A DNA stretch of 64,000 nt from Neisseriaceae bacterium. GTDB taxonomy: Bacteria > Pseudomonadota > Gammaproteobacteria > Burkholderiales > Neisseriaceae. Within the stretch, counting starts at the first letter, position 1. The number at the start of each line of letters is the position of its first letter. This document shows, one piece after another, positions 42,922 through 52,451 of this stretch. Where the stretch lies: NCBI GenBank assembly GCA_017991555.1, contig JAGOQM010000003.1, positions 186,001 through 250,000 on the forward strand. Direction: 5' to 3'. The notes beneath the pieces are model-generated. The model was not told the origin of the DNA. It saw only the letters and a program-made list of their open reading frames with translations, and did not search any database. The translations under genes were made by a program, and so were the position numbers.

Positions 42922-43422
42922 TCAAACCGGCGTTGCTTCTTTGCGAACGCCCTCCATGCCCAGATCTGCCGCCAGCTGAGCCGCAGAACCATGCGCGCCC
43001 AACACATACTCAGGGGCCACCTCGGCTAAAGGATGCATGACAAATCCACGTTCGTGCGCGCGTGGATGGGGCAACATCAAAAACTCAGTATCGCTGACTT
43101 GGTGATCATAATCAATCAAATCTAAATCTAATGAACGAGGGCTATTGGCAAACGCCCGTTCACGACCAAAATCCTGCTCAATGGCCAACAGCGCCGTCAT
43201 TAAAGCCACGGCGGTTAAGTCGGTTTCGACCAAAGCCACCATATTAACGAAGTCTGGCTGATCCAAATACCCCACGGGGGCCGTAATGTACAGCGATGAG
43301 GGCCGTACCGACCGAATCCCAGCGTAGGCGCGCACGGCGGCAAGCGCCTGCAGCACCTGCTGTTTGGGATTGTTTAAATTACTGCCGAAAGCCACAACGG
43401 CCTGATGCACCCCCTGGGTCAT
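42922..43422 (-). CDS. folK: 2-amino-4-hydroxy-6-hydroxymethyldihydropteridine pyrophosphokinase
   Basis: A 166-residue HPPK that transfers pyrophosphate from ATP to the pterin in folate synthesis. Motifs: VAFGSNLNNPKQQVLQAL (about 10-27), SSLYITAPVGYLDQPDFVNMV (42-62), RERAFANSPRSLDLDLIDYD with the metal-binding Asp pair, and LPHPRAHERGFVMHPLAEVAP. Full length. Its ATG overlaps the pcnB stop (ATGA), so translation is coupled. Confidence 0.95.
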   Translation of the reverse strand: MTQGVHQAVVAFGSNLNNPKQQVLQALAAVRAYAGIRSVRPSSLYITAPVGYLDQPDFVNMVALVETDLTAVALMTALLAIEQDFGRERAFANSPRSLDLDLIDYDHQVSDTEFLMLPHPRAHERGFVMHPLAEVAPEYVLGAHGSAAQLAADLGMEGVRKEATPV

Positions 43423-44780
43423 GGTTGCTGCCCTGCCTTAGCGCCCCGAGCGGCGGCTTTGGGGCCGCCTTGAGTAGGCTTGCGACGACGGCGCTTAGGC
43501 GCGGCCGCACGCGTTTGTCCATTAGGGGCCTCTTTAATCATGTGCACTTGCTCATCGCCGTCCGCCTTCTGGAACTGAGTCCACCAGTCGGCCAGCTCTT
43601 GCGGCACTTCGCCAACCTGGGCCCGAATCAGCAAGAAATCGTAGGCAGCGCGGAAGCGATTCTGCGCCAGCAGCCTAAACGGGCGGTTGCCCACACGTGC
43701 TTCAAACTGCGGCTGCATCAGCCAAATTTCACGCATGGTGGCGCTGAAACGACGCGGCACCGAAAAGCGATGATCGAGGCTGTCTTGCACATCGGCCATG
43801 GCCGCGGCCAAGGCCGGCACCGGCTTTTGCCCCTCGGCCAAGTAGGCCTGCCATTTTTCATACACTGGCTGCCACAATAGCGACGCCAATAGGAAGCCCA
43901 CCGAAACCGGTTTTTGCTCGCGCAAGCGCTGATCGGTGCTGTCTAGCGCAATCGTCACAAACGGATTGTCATCCTGACCCAACACCGCCTGCAATAAAGG
44001 AAACACGTCGGGCTTAACGCCCAATTCATCTAAACGTTTTAAACACGCCTGTGCATTGCCTGAAAACAACAGCTTTAACAGCTCGTCAAACAGGCGCGCA
44101 GGCGGCTCTAGTGCCAGCAACGACGCCTGAGCCGCAATGGGGGCCTGTGTTTTAGGCGCCAGCGTAAAGCCCAGCTTCGCCGACAGGCGTGCCGCACGCA
44201 TAATGCGCACCGGATCTTCCTTATACCGCTCGGCCGGATCACCAATCATCACCAGTTTTTTGGCCTTAATGTCGGCCACGCCATGATGGTAATCCAAAAT
44301 CTCTTGGGTTTTAGGATTGTAATACAAGGCATTACAGGTAAAGTCACGCCGTAGCGCATCTTCTATTTGGGTGCCATAAGTATTGTCCTTCATGATGCGG
44401 CCCTGTTCGTTTTGGGTTTGCACATCCCCCCCCCTAAACGTGGTCACCTCAATGGTTTCTGGACCCACCATCACATGGACGATTTTAAAGCGTCGACCAA
44501 TGATGCGGCTGCGGCGAAACACTTTGTGCACCTCTTCAGGACTCGCATTGGTGGCCACGTCAAAATCTTTTGGCTCCTTCCCCAACAGCAAATCACGCAC
44601 GGCACCGCCCACCACAAACGCTTCATAGCCTTCGGCTTGAAGTCGCTTAATGACTTTTTCGGCCGCAAAACTTAAAGAATCACGGGCAATTTTATGGCTG
44701 CCATAGGGCAGCACATCAGGCTCGGTCTGGCCGGCCTGTACTTTTTGATTGAATAACTTCTTCATCCATTTTTTGATCAT
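43419..44780 (-). CDS. pcnB: poly(A) polymerase I
   Basis: A 453-residue class II nucleotidyltransferase. The catalytic core has AFVVGGAVRDLLLGKEPKDFDVATNASPEEV with the GG, R and DxD features of poly(A)/CCA enzymes, then RRSRIIGRRFKIVHV and TFRGGDV. The arginine/lysine-rich C-terminal tail (KRRRRKPTQG..) and length separate PcnB from CCA-adding enzyme. It adds 3' poly(A) tails that mark RNAs for decay. ATG 44780 is preferred to the TTG three codons earlier. First gene of the pcnB-folK-kinase-panB operon. Confidence 0.94.
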   Translation of the reverse strand: MIKKWMKKLFNQKVQAGQTEPDVLPYGSHKIARDSLSFAAEKVIKRLQAEGYEAFVVGGAVRDLLLGKEPKDFDVATNASPEEVHKVFRRSRIIGRRFKIVHVMVGPETIEVTTFRGGDVQTQNEQGRIMKDNTYGTQIEDALRRDFTCNALYYNPKTQEILDYHHGVADIKAKKLVMIGDPAERYKEDPVRIMRAARLSAKLGFTLAPKTQAPIAAQASLLALEPPARLFDELLKLLFSGNAQACLKRLDELGVKPDVFPLLQAVLGQDDNPFVTIALDSTDQRLREQKPVSVGFLLASLLWQPVYEKWQAYLAEGQKPVPALAAAMADVQDSLDHRFSVPRRFSATMREIWLMQPQFEARVGNRPFRLLAQNRFRAAYDFLLIRAQVGEVPQELADWWTQFQKADGDEQVHMIKEAPNGQTRAAAPKRRRRKPTQGGPKAAARGAKAGQQP

Positions 44781-44967
44781 GGTAAACAACTCTTAAACCT
44801 AAGCCTTGTAAGTATATTTTATAAAAACCACGTATTATAACTTGAAACGGCGCTCATCCTGTAAATAAATCATACTAATCGCCTAAATGACGCAGATAAA
44901 AATAGAGCCAGAAGCGTAAATCTAAGCTACAATAGCGGTCTATTGCTTACCTAATCGAGGAATCGAC

Positions 44968-45147
44968 ATGTACGTTTCAGAATTCACCCAATTCATGAAT
45001 GATTATCTAGACCAAAACCCAGAAGTGGCCGAAGAACGCCTAACCCTACGCGGTCAACTGTGGGATGTCGAGTTAAAAAGCGACGAGCAAAAAGGCTTTA
45101 AAGCAGGCAAAGTACCGAACAAACCTTACGCTTACCAACCTAAATAA
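44968..45147 (+). CDS. DUF3460 family small protein, 59 aa
   Basis: A 59-residue protein, MYVSEFTQFMNDYLDQNPEV...NKPYAYQPK, that matches the short DUF3460 proteins found mainly in betaproteobacteria. It is soluble and helical at the N-terminus, with a conserved LWD motif (31-33). The function is unknown. GAGGAATCG precedes the ATG. It lies seven bases before an O-methyltransferase gene and likely starts that operon. Its presence supports the taxonomic placement. Confidence 0.88.
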   Translation: MYVSEFTQFMNDYLDQNPEVAEERLTLRGQLWDVELKSDEQKGFKAGKVPNKPYAYQPK

Positions 45148-45154
45148 TACCATT

Positions 45155-45823
45155 ATGTCACGCACGACCTGGGCGCTAGAGCCAGAATTAGCCGACTATC
45201 TATTGGCCATTGGCCAACCCGAAGCCGACGTCCTTGGCAGCATCCGCCAACAAACCGAAGCGCACCGCATGGGCAAGATGAGCCTCGCCCCAGAGCAAGC
45301 CCATTTATTGACCTGGCTGGTTCAGCTCATTCAGGCCAAACACTATTTGGAACTGGGCGTGTTTACCGGCTACAGCAGTACCGCCGTTGCCCTTGCCCTG
45401 CCGCCAGACGGCACCGTGACCGCCTGTGACATTAACGACACCTTTACCCAGTCCGCTCGCGCGGCGTGGGCCGCGGCCGGCGTCAGTGACAAAATCACCT
45501 TACACCTACAGCCGGCCCTATTTACCCTGGACGAACTGTTAGAAGAAGGCCGCCACAATCATTATGATCTGGCCTTTATCGACGCCGACAAGCCCACCAC
45601 GCCCGCCTATTTCGAACGCTGCTTACAGCTGGTGCGCCCTGGTGGCATCATTGCCATCGACAACGTTTTACTGAACGGTCGTGTCCTCCAATCTAATGAA
45701 GCAAAAGGACCGCCCAGCATTGGCATCATGCAAACCTTTAATGCCAGCCTCCCCTTAGACGACCGCATTGTCCCAATTACAGTGCCTGTAGGCGATGGTT
45801 TAACCCTGTTGTTAAAAAAATAA
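45155..45823 (+). CDS. SAM-dependent O-methyltransferase (caffeoyl-CoA OMT-like)
   Basis: A 222-residue class I methyltransferase of the cation-dependent CCoAOMT family (pfam01596). SAM motif I is YLELGVFTGYSSTAVALALP (about 65-84), then TACDIN. The metal ligands lie in LAFIDADK and IAIDNVLLNGR. Bacterial members methylate catechols or similar vicinal diols; the natural substrate here is unknown. It follows the DUF3460 gene by seven bases and precedes a lipoprotein gene by ten. Confidence 0.92.
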   Translation: MSRTTWALEPELADYLLAIGQPEADVLGSIRQQTEAHRMGKMSLAPEQAHLLTWLVQLIQAKHYLELGVFTGYSSTAVALALPPDGTVTACDINDTFTQSARAAWAAAGVSDKITLHLQPALFTLDELLEEGRHNHYDLAFIDADKPTTPAYFERCLQLVRPGGIIAIDNVLLNGRVLQSNEAKGPPSIGIMQTFNASLPLDDRIVPITVPVGDGLTLLLKK

Positions 45824-45833
45824 CGGACCGAAC

Positions 45834-46496
45834 ATGACCAAGCTGCTCTTTCTTTCATTAGGTACCAGCTTTATCCTCTCGGCCTGTGCCAGCTCTTCGC
45901 AGGCACCGGCATTCGAACAAGCGCATGCATTGCCTATCATGGTGACGCCAGAGGCAGAACCCAAGGCCTATGACAACAGCGTTTTAGCCGCCAGTATCGA
46001 CGCCCAGCAGCAGCGCATTGAAGCGCTCGAATTCGAATTAGCCAAACTACAAACCCAAGTCAACGCCCTCAGCCCGCCCCTCTCTGCCCCCACCCCCATA
46101 CCCACCAAAGCCAAACCAGAACCCATAGCCAACCCCGATGAGCAATTTTATACTCAGGCCCAGGGCTTATTACGGCGTAAAGAATACGTCAGCATGGTCA
46201 ACCTGCTGAAAGGCTACGCCAACGGCGGCAACGGTGACAGCATGGCTCAAAACAATATGTACTTACTGGGCGTGGCCCACTTTAACCTAGGCAACTGTGA
46301 CGCAGCCATCGGCATTAATCGACGCTTTGCCAACGATTATAAACAGCACCCCAAGGCGCCGAGCGCACTCTACAACATCGCCAACTGTCAGCTCAGCATG
46401 AAGCAAAATGACGTGGCCAATAGCACTTTAAGAAGCCTGATTCGCAGCTACCCCAACAGCACCGAGGCGCAGCGAGCCAAGATTTTATTGAAATAA
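45834..46496 (+). CDS. CpoB/YbgF-like lipoprotein with coiled coil and TPR
   Basis: A 220-residue lipoprotein with lipobox LSAC (Cys18). A short coiled coil (about 50-78; IDAQQQRIEALEFELAKLQTQVNAL) and a Pro-rich linker are followed by tetratricopeptide-type repeats (about 100-218). The end SLIRSYPNSTEAQRAKILLK resembles the last TPR of CpoB/YbgF. CpoB links peptidoglycan synthesis with Tol-driven constriction, but CpoB is periplasmic and sits by pal, so this is only a similar architecture. Placed between an O-methyltransferase and purE. Confidence 0.75.
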   Translation: MTKLLFLSLGTSFILSACASSSQAPAFEQAHALPIMVTPEAEPKAYDNSVLAASIDAQQQRIEALEFELAKLQTQVNALSPPLSAPTPIPTKAKPEPIANPDEQFYTQAQGLLRRKEYVSMVNLLKGYANGGNGDSMAQNNMYLLGVAHFNLGNCDAAIGINRRFANDYKQHPKAPSALYNIANCQLSMKQNDVANSTLRSLIRSYPNSTEAQRAKILLK

Positions 46497-46537
46497 TCAA
46501 CTCACCACACCACCGATGATAAAAAGGAACGTTTAAC

Positions 46538-47026
46538 ATGATTCAAGTAGGCATTGTAATGGGCAGCAACAGTGATTGGGACGTCATGCTTCACGCAGCA
46601 AAAATGCTAAAGCAGTTTAATGTCGCCTTTGAGACCCAGGTTGTCTCGGCACACCGCACCCCAGATTTGCTGTTTGATTATGCCGAACAAGCACAGCAAC
46701 GCGGCTTAAAAGCCATCATTGCTGGCGCTGGCGGAGCTGCTCATCTGCCAGGCATGCTGGCCGCCAAAACCACCGTGCCGGTGTTGGGCGTGCCCGTCCC
46801 CTCTCGCTACTTGCGCGGTGAAGATTCACTGCTGTCGATTGTGCAAATGCCCAAAGGCATCCCCGTGGCCACTTTTGCCATTGGCGAAGCCGGCGCGGCC
46901 AACGCAGCCCTATTTGCCATTGCCATGCTGGCCAACGAAATCCCTGAATTAGCCACAGCACTACAAGCGTTCCGCCAGGCACAAGCGCAAACCGTGCTGA
47001 ATATGACCCTACCTGAGGTGGACTAA
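46538..47026 (+). CDS. purE: N5-carboxyaminoimidazole ribonucleotide mutase
   Basis: A 162-residue PurE of the class I (bacterial mutase) type. Motifs: [13 protein letters not shown] (5-17), [11 protein letters not shown] (35-45; catalytic His), [27 protein letters not shown] and [20 protein letters not shown]. It moves the carboxyl group of N5-CAIR to make CAIR in purine synthesis. AAGGA upstream. Stop and the purK start overlap by one base; purC follows. Confidence 0.97.
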   Translation: MIQVGIVMGSNSDWDVMLHAAKMLKQFNVAFETQVVSAHRTPDLLFDYAEQAQQRGLKAIIAGAGGAAHLPGMLAAKTTVPVLGVPVPSRYLRGEDSLLSIVQMPKGIPVATFAIGEAGAANAALFAIAMLANEIPELATALQAFRQAQAQTVLNMTLPEVD

Positions 47027-48177
47027 TGAGCCAAACCCCAAGCCCCATCCTTCCCCCAGCCATGCTTGGCATTTTGGGCGGTGGCCAGCTAGGCCGCATG
47101 TTCACCATTGCCGCCAAAACCATGGGCTATAAGGTCACCGTTCTAGACCCGGACCCACAGGCACCGGCTGCGGCCTTCGCCGATCGCCATCTGTGCGCCC
47201 CGTTTAACGACGCCGATGCCTTAGCCATCATGAGCGAATGCGCTGCCGTGACCACCGAGTTTGAAAACGTCAATGCCCAGGCCATGATCGACCTAGCCAC
47301 CCACACGCGCGTGTCACCGAGCGGTGAGTGCGTGGCCATTGCGCAAAACCGTATCCTAGAAAAAAAATGGATCCGCCAGGCCGGCCTAGCCACCGCCCCC
47401 TATGCCGTGATTGAGACCAGCGCAGCGTTAACACAATCGTTCAGCGCTTATCTGCCGGGCATCATGAAAACCGCCACCATGGGCTACGATGGCAAAGGCC
47501 AAATTCGCGTCAGCACTCCCGCTGAAGTCGCCGCCGCCTTTGCCGAACTAGGCAATGTGGCCTGTATTTTAGAACGCATGCTGCCGCTGAAAAGCGAAGT
47601 ATCGGCCATCGTGGCGCGTTTAAACGACCAGCAGATCAGCTGCTTTGCGCCTGCTGAAAACCAGCACAAAGACGGCATTCTAGACGTTTGCATCGTGCCC
47701 GCCCGGTTGCCAGAAACCTTGCAAACCCAAGCGCAAAACATGGCCAAACGGTTGGCCAACGAACTCGACTACGTCGGGGTGTTGGCGGTTGAGTTTTTTG
47801 TGCTCGAAGACCAAACCTTAATCGTCAACGAAATGGCACCGCGCCCACACAACTCTGGCCACTACACCCTCACTGCCTGCCTAGCGGATCAGTTCCAGCA
47901 GCAGGTACGGACGCTGTGCGGCCTCAACCCCGCCAAGCCAGACTTGCTGACCCCCTGCGTGATGGTCAATCTATTGGGCAATGAGTGGCCCAGCACTGGC
48001 GGCGAGCCAAACTGGGCGCCGCTACAGCAAAGCAGCAACGCCCATCTTTACTTATATGGTAAAGAAGCCGCCCGTCCCGGTCGTAAAATGGGCCACTACA
48101 CCGTCCTAGGCCAAGACACCGAAGCCCTGCTGGCCCAAGCCCTAGCCTTACAAAACACCCTAACCCAACCTTTGTAG
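47026..48177 (+). CDS. purK: N5-carboxyaminoimidazole ribonucleotide synthase
   Basis: A 383-residue ATP-grasp enzyme that carboxylates AIR with bicarbonate and ATP. N-terminal [29 protein letters not shown], central [15 protein letters not shown] and C-terminal [15 protein letters not shown] are diagnostic. Partner of PurE, with which it overlaps by one base (TAATG). Confidence 0.97.
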   Translation: MSQTPSPILPPAMLGILGGGQLGRMFTIAAKTMGYKVTVLDPDPQAPAAAFADRHLCAPFNDADALAIMSECAAVTTEFENVNAQAMIDLATHTRVSPSGECVAIAQNRILEKKWIRQAGLATAPYAVIETSAALTQSFSAYLPGIMKTATMGYDGKGQIRVSTPAEVAAAFAELGNVACILERMLPLKSEVSAIVARLNDQQISCFAPAENQHKDGILDVCIVPARLPETLQTQAQNMAKRLANELDYVGVLAVEFFVLEDQTLIVNEMAPRPHNSGHYTLTACLADQFQQQVRTLCGLNPAKPDLLTPCVMVNLLGNEWPSTGGEPNWAPLQQSSNAHLYLYGKEAARPGRKMGHYTVLGQDTEALLAQALALQNTLTQPL

Positions 48178-48188
48178 GATTGCACACG

Positions 48189-49049
48189 ATGACCTCCATC
48201 AGCCTTAAAAAAATTTACTCTGGTAAAGTACGTGACTTATACGAAATCGACGACAAGCGCATGCTCATGGTGGCAACTGACCGCTTATCGGCTTTTGACG
48301 TGATTTTGGACGACCCCATCCCACAAAAGGGTGAAATTCTGACCCAAATCTCCAATTTTTGGTTTCAGAAACTACAGCACGTGATTCCTAACCACTTTAC
48401 CGGCGACACCGTATTTGACGTCTTGCCAGAAGCAGAAGCCAAGGCTCTAGAAAAGCGTGCCGTGGTGGCTCAAAAGCTCACCCCCGTTAAGGTTGAAGCC
48501 ATTGTACGCGGCTACTTAGCCGGCAGCGGTTGGAAAGAATATCAGCAAACCGGCGCCGTCTGCGGCCACGTCTTGCCCGAAGGCCTGCAAGAAGCCGCCA
48601 AGCTACCAGAGGTGCTGTTTACCCCTTCGACCAAGGCAGAAGTGGGCGACCATGACGAAAATATTAGCTATGAAGTGTGCGAAAGCATTATTGGCGCCGA
48701 CGTTGCCGCCAAGGTCAAAGCGGCTGCCATTAAACTGTACACAGAAGCCGCCGCCTTTGCCGCCACCCGTGGCATCATCATCTGCGACACTAAGTTTGAG
48801 TTTGGCCTCAACGCAGCCGGCGACTTGATTTTGATGGACGAAGTATTGACCCCAGACTCAAGCCGCTTCTGGCCCGCCAATGAATACCAGGTGGGCACCA
48901 ACCCACCCTCATTCGACAAACAGTTTATTCGCGACTGGCTAGAAGCCAGCGGCTGGAACAAGCAGGCACCGGCACCGACGGTCCCCGCTGACGTCATTGC
49001 CAAAACCAAAGAAAAATATCAAGAAGCCCTAACCTTGCTGACCCAGTAA
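48189..49049 (+). CDS. purC: phosphoribosylaminoimidazole-succinocarboxamide synthase (SAICAR synthase)
   Basis: A 286-residue PurC of the longer (yeast-like, ~290-residue) form. Motifs: [49 protein letters not shown], and [16 protein letters not shown]. It condenses CAIR with aspartate. The ATG at 48189, with AGGA nine bases before, is preferred to a TTG at 48180. Last gene of purEKC, closed by a strong terminator. Confidence 0.96.
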   Translation: MTSISLKKIYSGKVRDLYEIDDKRMLMVATDRLSAFDVILDDPIPQKGEILTQISNFWFQKLQHVIPNHFTGDTVFDVLPEAEAKALEKRAVVAQKLTPVKVEAIVRGYLAGSGWKEYQQTGAVCGHVLPEGLQEAAKLPEVLFTPSTKAEVGDHDENISYEVCESIIGADVAAKVKAAAIKLYTEAAAFAATRGIIICDTKFEFGLNAAGDLILMDEVLTPDSSRFWPANEYQVGTNPPSFDKQFIRDWLEASGWNKQAPAPTVPADVIAKTKEKYQEALTLLTQ

Positions 49050-49058
49050 GGCCAAGTC

Positions 49059-49104
49059 CCATAAAAAAAGCCCGTACACACCAGCGTACGGGCTTTTTTT
49101 ATGG
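49059..49104 (+). terminator. strong terminator of purEKC
   Basis: A perfect 19-bp stem (49059-49077 with 49086-49104) includes A7/T7 tracts. Confidence 0.94.
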
Positions 49105-49613
49105 ACATTAGTACTCATTCACACGATCAATGATTCGCTTCAGAAAACGTTGGATTATTTTTAAAACAAAACCCAGCGTCCAAACGTTGGCCTATTTTGA
49201 ACGCGCCACCCCGAAACATGCCTTCTGGCCTAGATCGGCCCACCCACCGAAGTTTATTGCGCAACCAAGCCCATTCGCCGCACGCGCATACGGCTCTGTT
49301 TACAACCTCAGGGCGAAAACAAAACGACCATTAAATACAAATACTTAATAAAAAACAAAGATTACATAATTTATCATTTTTTTACTTAGTTTTTCATAAT
49401 TAATAAAATCAGTAATGTAACGTAAATAATTGTTAATCATCAACATAAATCCATTTATTGGCGCTAAAATACTTTTAGAAAACTATTAGCAATAAGTAAA
49501 TTCAAAAATAATTTACTGTATCAGCCACAACGATGGCCTTTTGCAACCGAATACTCAAAACATAAACGGCGCCAAAAGCACGCAGATTCAACACATGACA
49601 TTAGGAACGTAAC
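49105..49613. other. intergenic AT-rich stretch, about 510 bases
   Basis: No supported gene. From about 49320 the DNA becomes very AT-rich, marking the left border of an accessory segment that runs to about 51450. Confidence 0.4.
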
Positions 49614-49841
49614 ATGAACATTGATAACGATTTAAGCCAATTTCTCAGCTGCCATAAACCTTCGGCCAGAATTTCTAAGCTCGAGCCATTTAAGAATGAA
49701 ATTTTTTATTTAAAAGAGAATGGTTATTCAGAGAAAGACATCCTAAAATTTCTGGCCGATTTCAAACAGATTTCGGTCAGCCAGCCCTCACTTAACTGGT
49801 TCATTCGCTCACGCTTGTTAAAATCAAATACAGCACCTTAA
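49614..49841 (+). CDS. small helical protein, 75 aa, possible helix-turn-helix
   Basis: A 75-residue protein. The central segment FKNEIFYLKENGYSEKDILKFLADFKQISVSQPSLNWFIRSRL (about 26-68) has the helix-GYS-helix-turn-helix pattern of small DNA-binding proteins found in mobile and plasmid contexts, where a GYS turn precedes the recognition helix. I cannot name a family. AGGA lies seven bases before the ATG. It stands alone in AT-rich DNA, convergent with an alpha-CTD-like gene. Confidence 0.6.
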   Translation: MNIDNDLSQFLSCHKPSARISKLEPFKNEIFYLKENGYSEKDILKFLADFKQISVSQPSLNWFIRSRLLKSNTAP

Positions 49842-49911
49842 TCGTGCCCTTAGCCAGATCACACCAAGCATCCTCAAGCACTCATGCCTGCCGGCGCTTA
49901 ATCGACCCAAC

Positions 49912-50247
49912 TTAACCCGGTTGATTTTTCCGAAAGTGTAAGCCTAAGCTTTTTAATTCACTTTCAATGTCAAAGACCGTTTTGGCGCCTAAACCAGGAA
50001 TCCCAGAAGCCTCCTCTTTTGTCAGGCCCGTCAACGCTTCAATCGAGCGAATGCCCGCTTTTTGTAAATTGGCTACGGCTTTTTTAGGCAAGGCCATCTC
50101 GAGGTCATTGATGTTGGTGGGCCTAGCCGGGATGCCTTCCAGCAACAGCCACTCTTTTCCCCTTTGTGGCAGCTGCCACAAAGTCCCATCCAGACACAAG
50201 GCCACAATCGTCCCGTTGCACTCTATGATTTGACTAATTTTTCTCAT
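49912..50247 (-). CDS. free-standing RNA polymerase alpha-CTD-like protein
   Basis: A 111-residue protein. Residues 51-104 (ALPKKAVANLQKAGI...LTKEEASGIPGLGAKTVFDIESELKSLGL) follow the helix pattern of the RpoA C-terminal domain, including the helix-hairpin-helix LGAKT. The N-terminal ~45 residues (IVALCLDGTLWQLPQRGKEWLLLEGIP) form a short beta unit resembling part of a WD/RCC repeat. The alpha-CTD in RNA polymerase binds UP elements and activators, so this could be a transcription modulator. GGTGAT before the ATG supports 50247; ATG 50280 is possible. No RNA polymerase genes are near. Confidence 0.65.
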   Translation of the reverse strand: MRKISQIIECNGTIVALCLDGTLWQLPQRGKEWLLLEGIPARPTNINDLEMALPKKAVANLQKAGIRSIEALTGLTKEEASGIPGLGAKTVFDIESELKSLGLHFRKNQPG

Positions 50248-51479
50248 TTCATCATCACCATTCAAGTTAATTAGATTCATCTTACAGAAAACGCTTATCC
50301 CTATTGCAAGGCTTAAATCGATTGTCATTAAGCATGGGGTCGGCTTTGGGCTAACGCTAGCCCATTTAAGACTAAGGTCACAGTCAAGCCCAGCACGCAG
50401 ACCACGGCTTGAATAGAGGCCCGATTTAAAATCATCCTGCCTCAATCCTTAAACCGTCTGACAGAGACATCATTTCTGCACCCACTCCTGTGAATGGATG
50501 TCTATAAGGATAAGGATAACGATAACGAAACAATTAAAAAACTCAATTTACTCTATTTTACTTTTTAAAACTTTTATTAACCTATTTTAACCATAATTGA
50601 TTGAGTTATATTGTTTTATTATAGATTAATATCAACCAATCACGCCCTCATCAAACCCATTATCACCCCATGCTGATCATTCAGGTTCACCATGCCATTT
50701 AAACGAACGCCGCACTTGCTGCCCCGTGCATGACCGCTCTGGTTTAATCAACACTTTCCTAAATCACTCGCGCCTGATCTACCACGAAGCCAACCGAGCA
50801 CCCGCGAATGAGGCCGAGCATGACGCCACGGCAGCCACAACCGCACGCCCCTTGCCAGCCTGTCTTTTCGATTTTTCACATAAGCCCATTGGTCAAAAAA
50901 GCCACAATAACAAACATAAGCATTTGTTTTAAAAATATTAAAATCCTAGCATAATTAGGCGGCACCTCACCGCTTAATATAGCCAAAAAACACCCTATTT
51001 ACTCCACCAGCCCTAATAAAACAGCCTAATTAGCCCAATATCAGCAAGCAGCCTATCCATCGCAGTCCTCACCCGCATCACATGATGCCTAAGGGATGAG
51101 TTTCAGCCTCAAACCGCCTTATAAAAAATGTTTTTCGCATAAAACGGCCGCTGTGCTACCGTATAAAAAACACGCACAAATTTAAAAACTTAACCCCTCT
51201 GGCCTTAAACCTTACATAAGGTTAAGGCTGCTAAAGCTAGGCGCACAACAAGAGAGGCCCGAACGCCTGACCCCTCGGAACATAAATCCAAGCCCTATAC
51301 GGCGCCTGGGATGAAATGCCGCGTTAGCCAAGCTTAAATACCCTAATGTTAGGCCCGCCTTACTGAAAGACCATGCCCCTCAGCCAGGGCTGCAATCATA
51401 CGGTTGATTCTCAATTTACCGTAATGACATACGTTTCAAAAACAAAGTAACTTACCCATGCCCCACCAAGGAAACCTTG
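50248..51479. other. intergenic region of about 1.2 kb before cyoA
   Basis: Left part (50248-50640) is AT-rich with GGATAA repeats around 50507-50520. The middle contains a 68-codon frame (50726-50932) without a ribosome site, which I do not call. The right part is the leader of the cyo operon, with a GCCTTAAACCTTA/TAAGGTTAAGGC hairpin at 51202-51231. No known riboswitch was recognised. Confidence 0.35.
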
Positions 51480-52451
51480 ATGCCTGCACCCTTTATTAGA
51501 CTCATTTTATTCGTCCTGGCGGCCTTCATGCTGGGCGGCTGTAGCAGCGTGCTGATGGACCCTAAAGGGCCCATTGGCCTGGCTCAGCGCGACCTGATCT
51601 TTACCGCCACCTGGCTCATGCTCATCGTGGTGGTGCCGGTTTTCATCATGATTGTGGCCTTTTCATGGCGCTATAGGGCCAACAATCATAAGGCAACCTA
51701 CGCCCCCAATTGGGCGCACTCTAACGCCATTGAAGCCGTGGTTTGGCTCGTGCCAGTGGTCATCATTGTCATTTTGGGCCGCATTACGTGGTACAGCACC
51801 CATGAACTGGACCCACGTAAACCCATCGTCAGCGCCAATGCCGCAGCCACCCTCAACGTTCAAGTCATCGCCCTAGATTGGAAGTGGCTGTTTATTTATC
51901 CAGAACAGGGCGTGGCCAGCGTGAATGAGCTGGCGCTGCCGGTCAACACACCGGTGCGTTTCAGCATCACCTCCAACAGCGTCATGAACTCCTTCTTTAT
52001 TCCACAGCTGGGCAGCCAGCTGTACTCCATGGGCGGCATGCAAAACACCCTCCATTTGATTGCCTCCGAAACGGGCCGTTATTCAGGCATGTCCGCCAAC
52101 TACAGCGGCAACGGCTTTTCTGGCATGAAGTTCATGGCCTTAGTGCAGGAGCCAGCCGACTTTGACGCCTGGGTCGAGCAGGCCAAAACCACGCCCCAAA
52201 CCCTAAACTGGGACAGCCTACAAACACTGGCCGCCACCAGCCAAGACCACCCCGTTGGCTATTACGCCGCGGTCACGCCTGGACTCTATCAGGGCATATT
52301 GGGTCAGTTCATGCGCATGGCTCCTGCTGAGCACCTTACCGCCAACGCCTCGGAGCCAGACAGAAGCACCAGCAGTGCCACTGGCTTTGCCGCCAAACGC
52401 CCCACGCTTAATGGCCCCACGCCGCCACCTGCCTTACAAGGAACCCCTTAA
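51480..52451 (+). CDS. cyoA: cytochrome bo3 ubiquinol oxidase subunit II
   Basis: A 323-residue lipoprotein subunit (LGGC lipobox, Cys21) with two membrane helices (about 35-60 and 80-100) and a periplasmic cupredoxin domain without the CuA ligands, as expected for quinol oxidases. Typical segments are EAVVWLVPVVIIVILG, NVQVIALDWKWLFIYPEQGVASVNELALP and SNSVMNSFFIPQLGSQLYSM. ATG 51480, seven bases after AAGGA, is taken. First gene of cyoABCDE. Confidence 0.96.
   Translation: MPAPFIRLILFVLAAFMLGGCSSVLMDPKGPIGLAQRDLIFTATWLMLIVVVPVFIMIVAFSWRYRANNHKATYAPNWAHSNAIEAVVWLVPVVIIVILGRITWYSTHELDPRKPIVSANAAATLNVQVIALDWKWLFIYPEQGVASVNELALPVNTPVRFSITSNSVMNSFFIPQLGSQLYSMGGMQNTLHLIASETGRYSGMSANYSGNGFSGMKFMALVQEPADFDAWVEQAKTTPQTLNWDSLQTLAATSQDHPVGYYAAVTPGLYQGILGQFMRMAPAEHLTANASEPDRSTSSATGFAAKRPTLNGPTPPPALQGTP

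Noticed and set aside
49130..49348. 72-codon plus-strand frame after the purC terminator
   Set aside because: No ribosome site and a composition typical of non-coding DNA.
50726..50932. 68-codon plus-strand frame in the AT-rich segment
   Set aside because: No Shine-Dalgarno sequence, low-complexity translation, no similarity recognised.
51230..51340. Cobalamin or other known riboswitch before cyoA
   Set aside because: No B12-box or other conserved core could be matched by eye.
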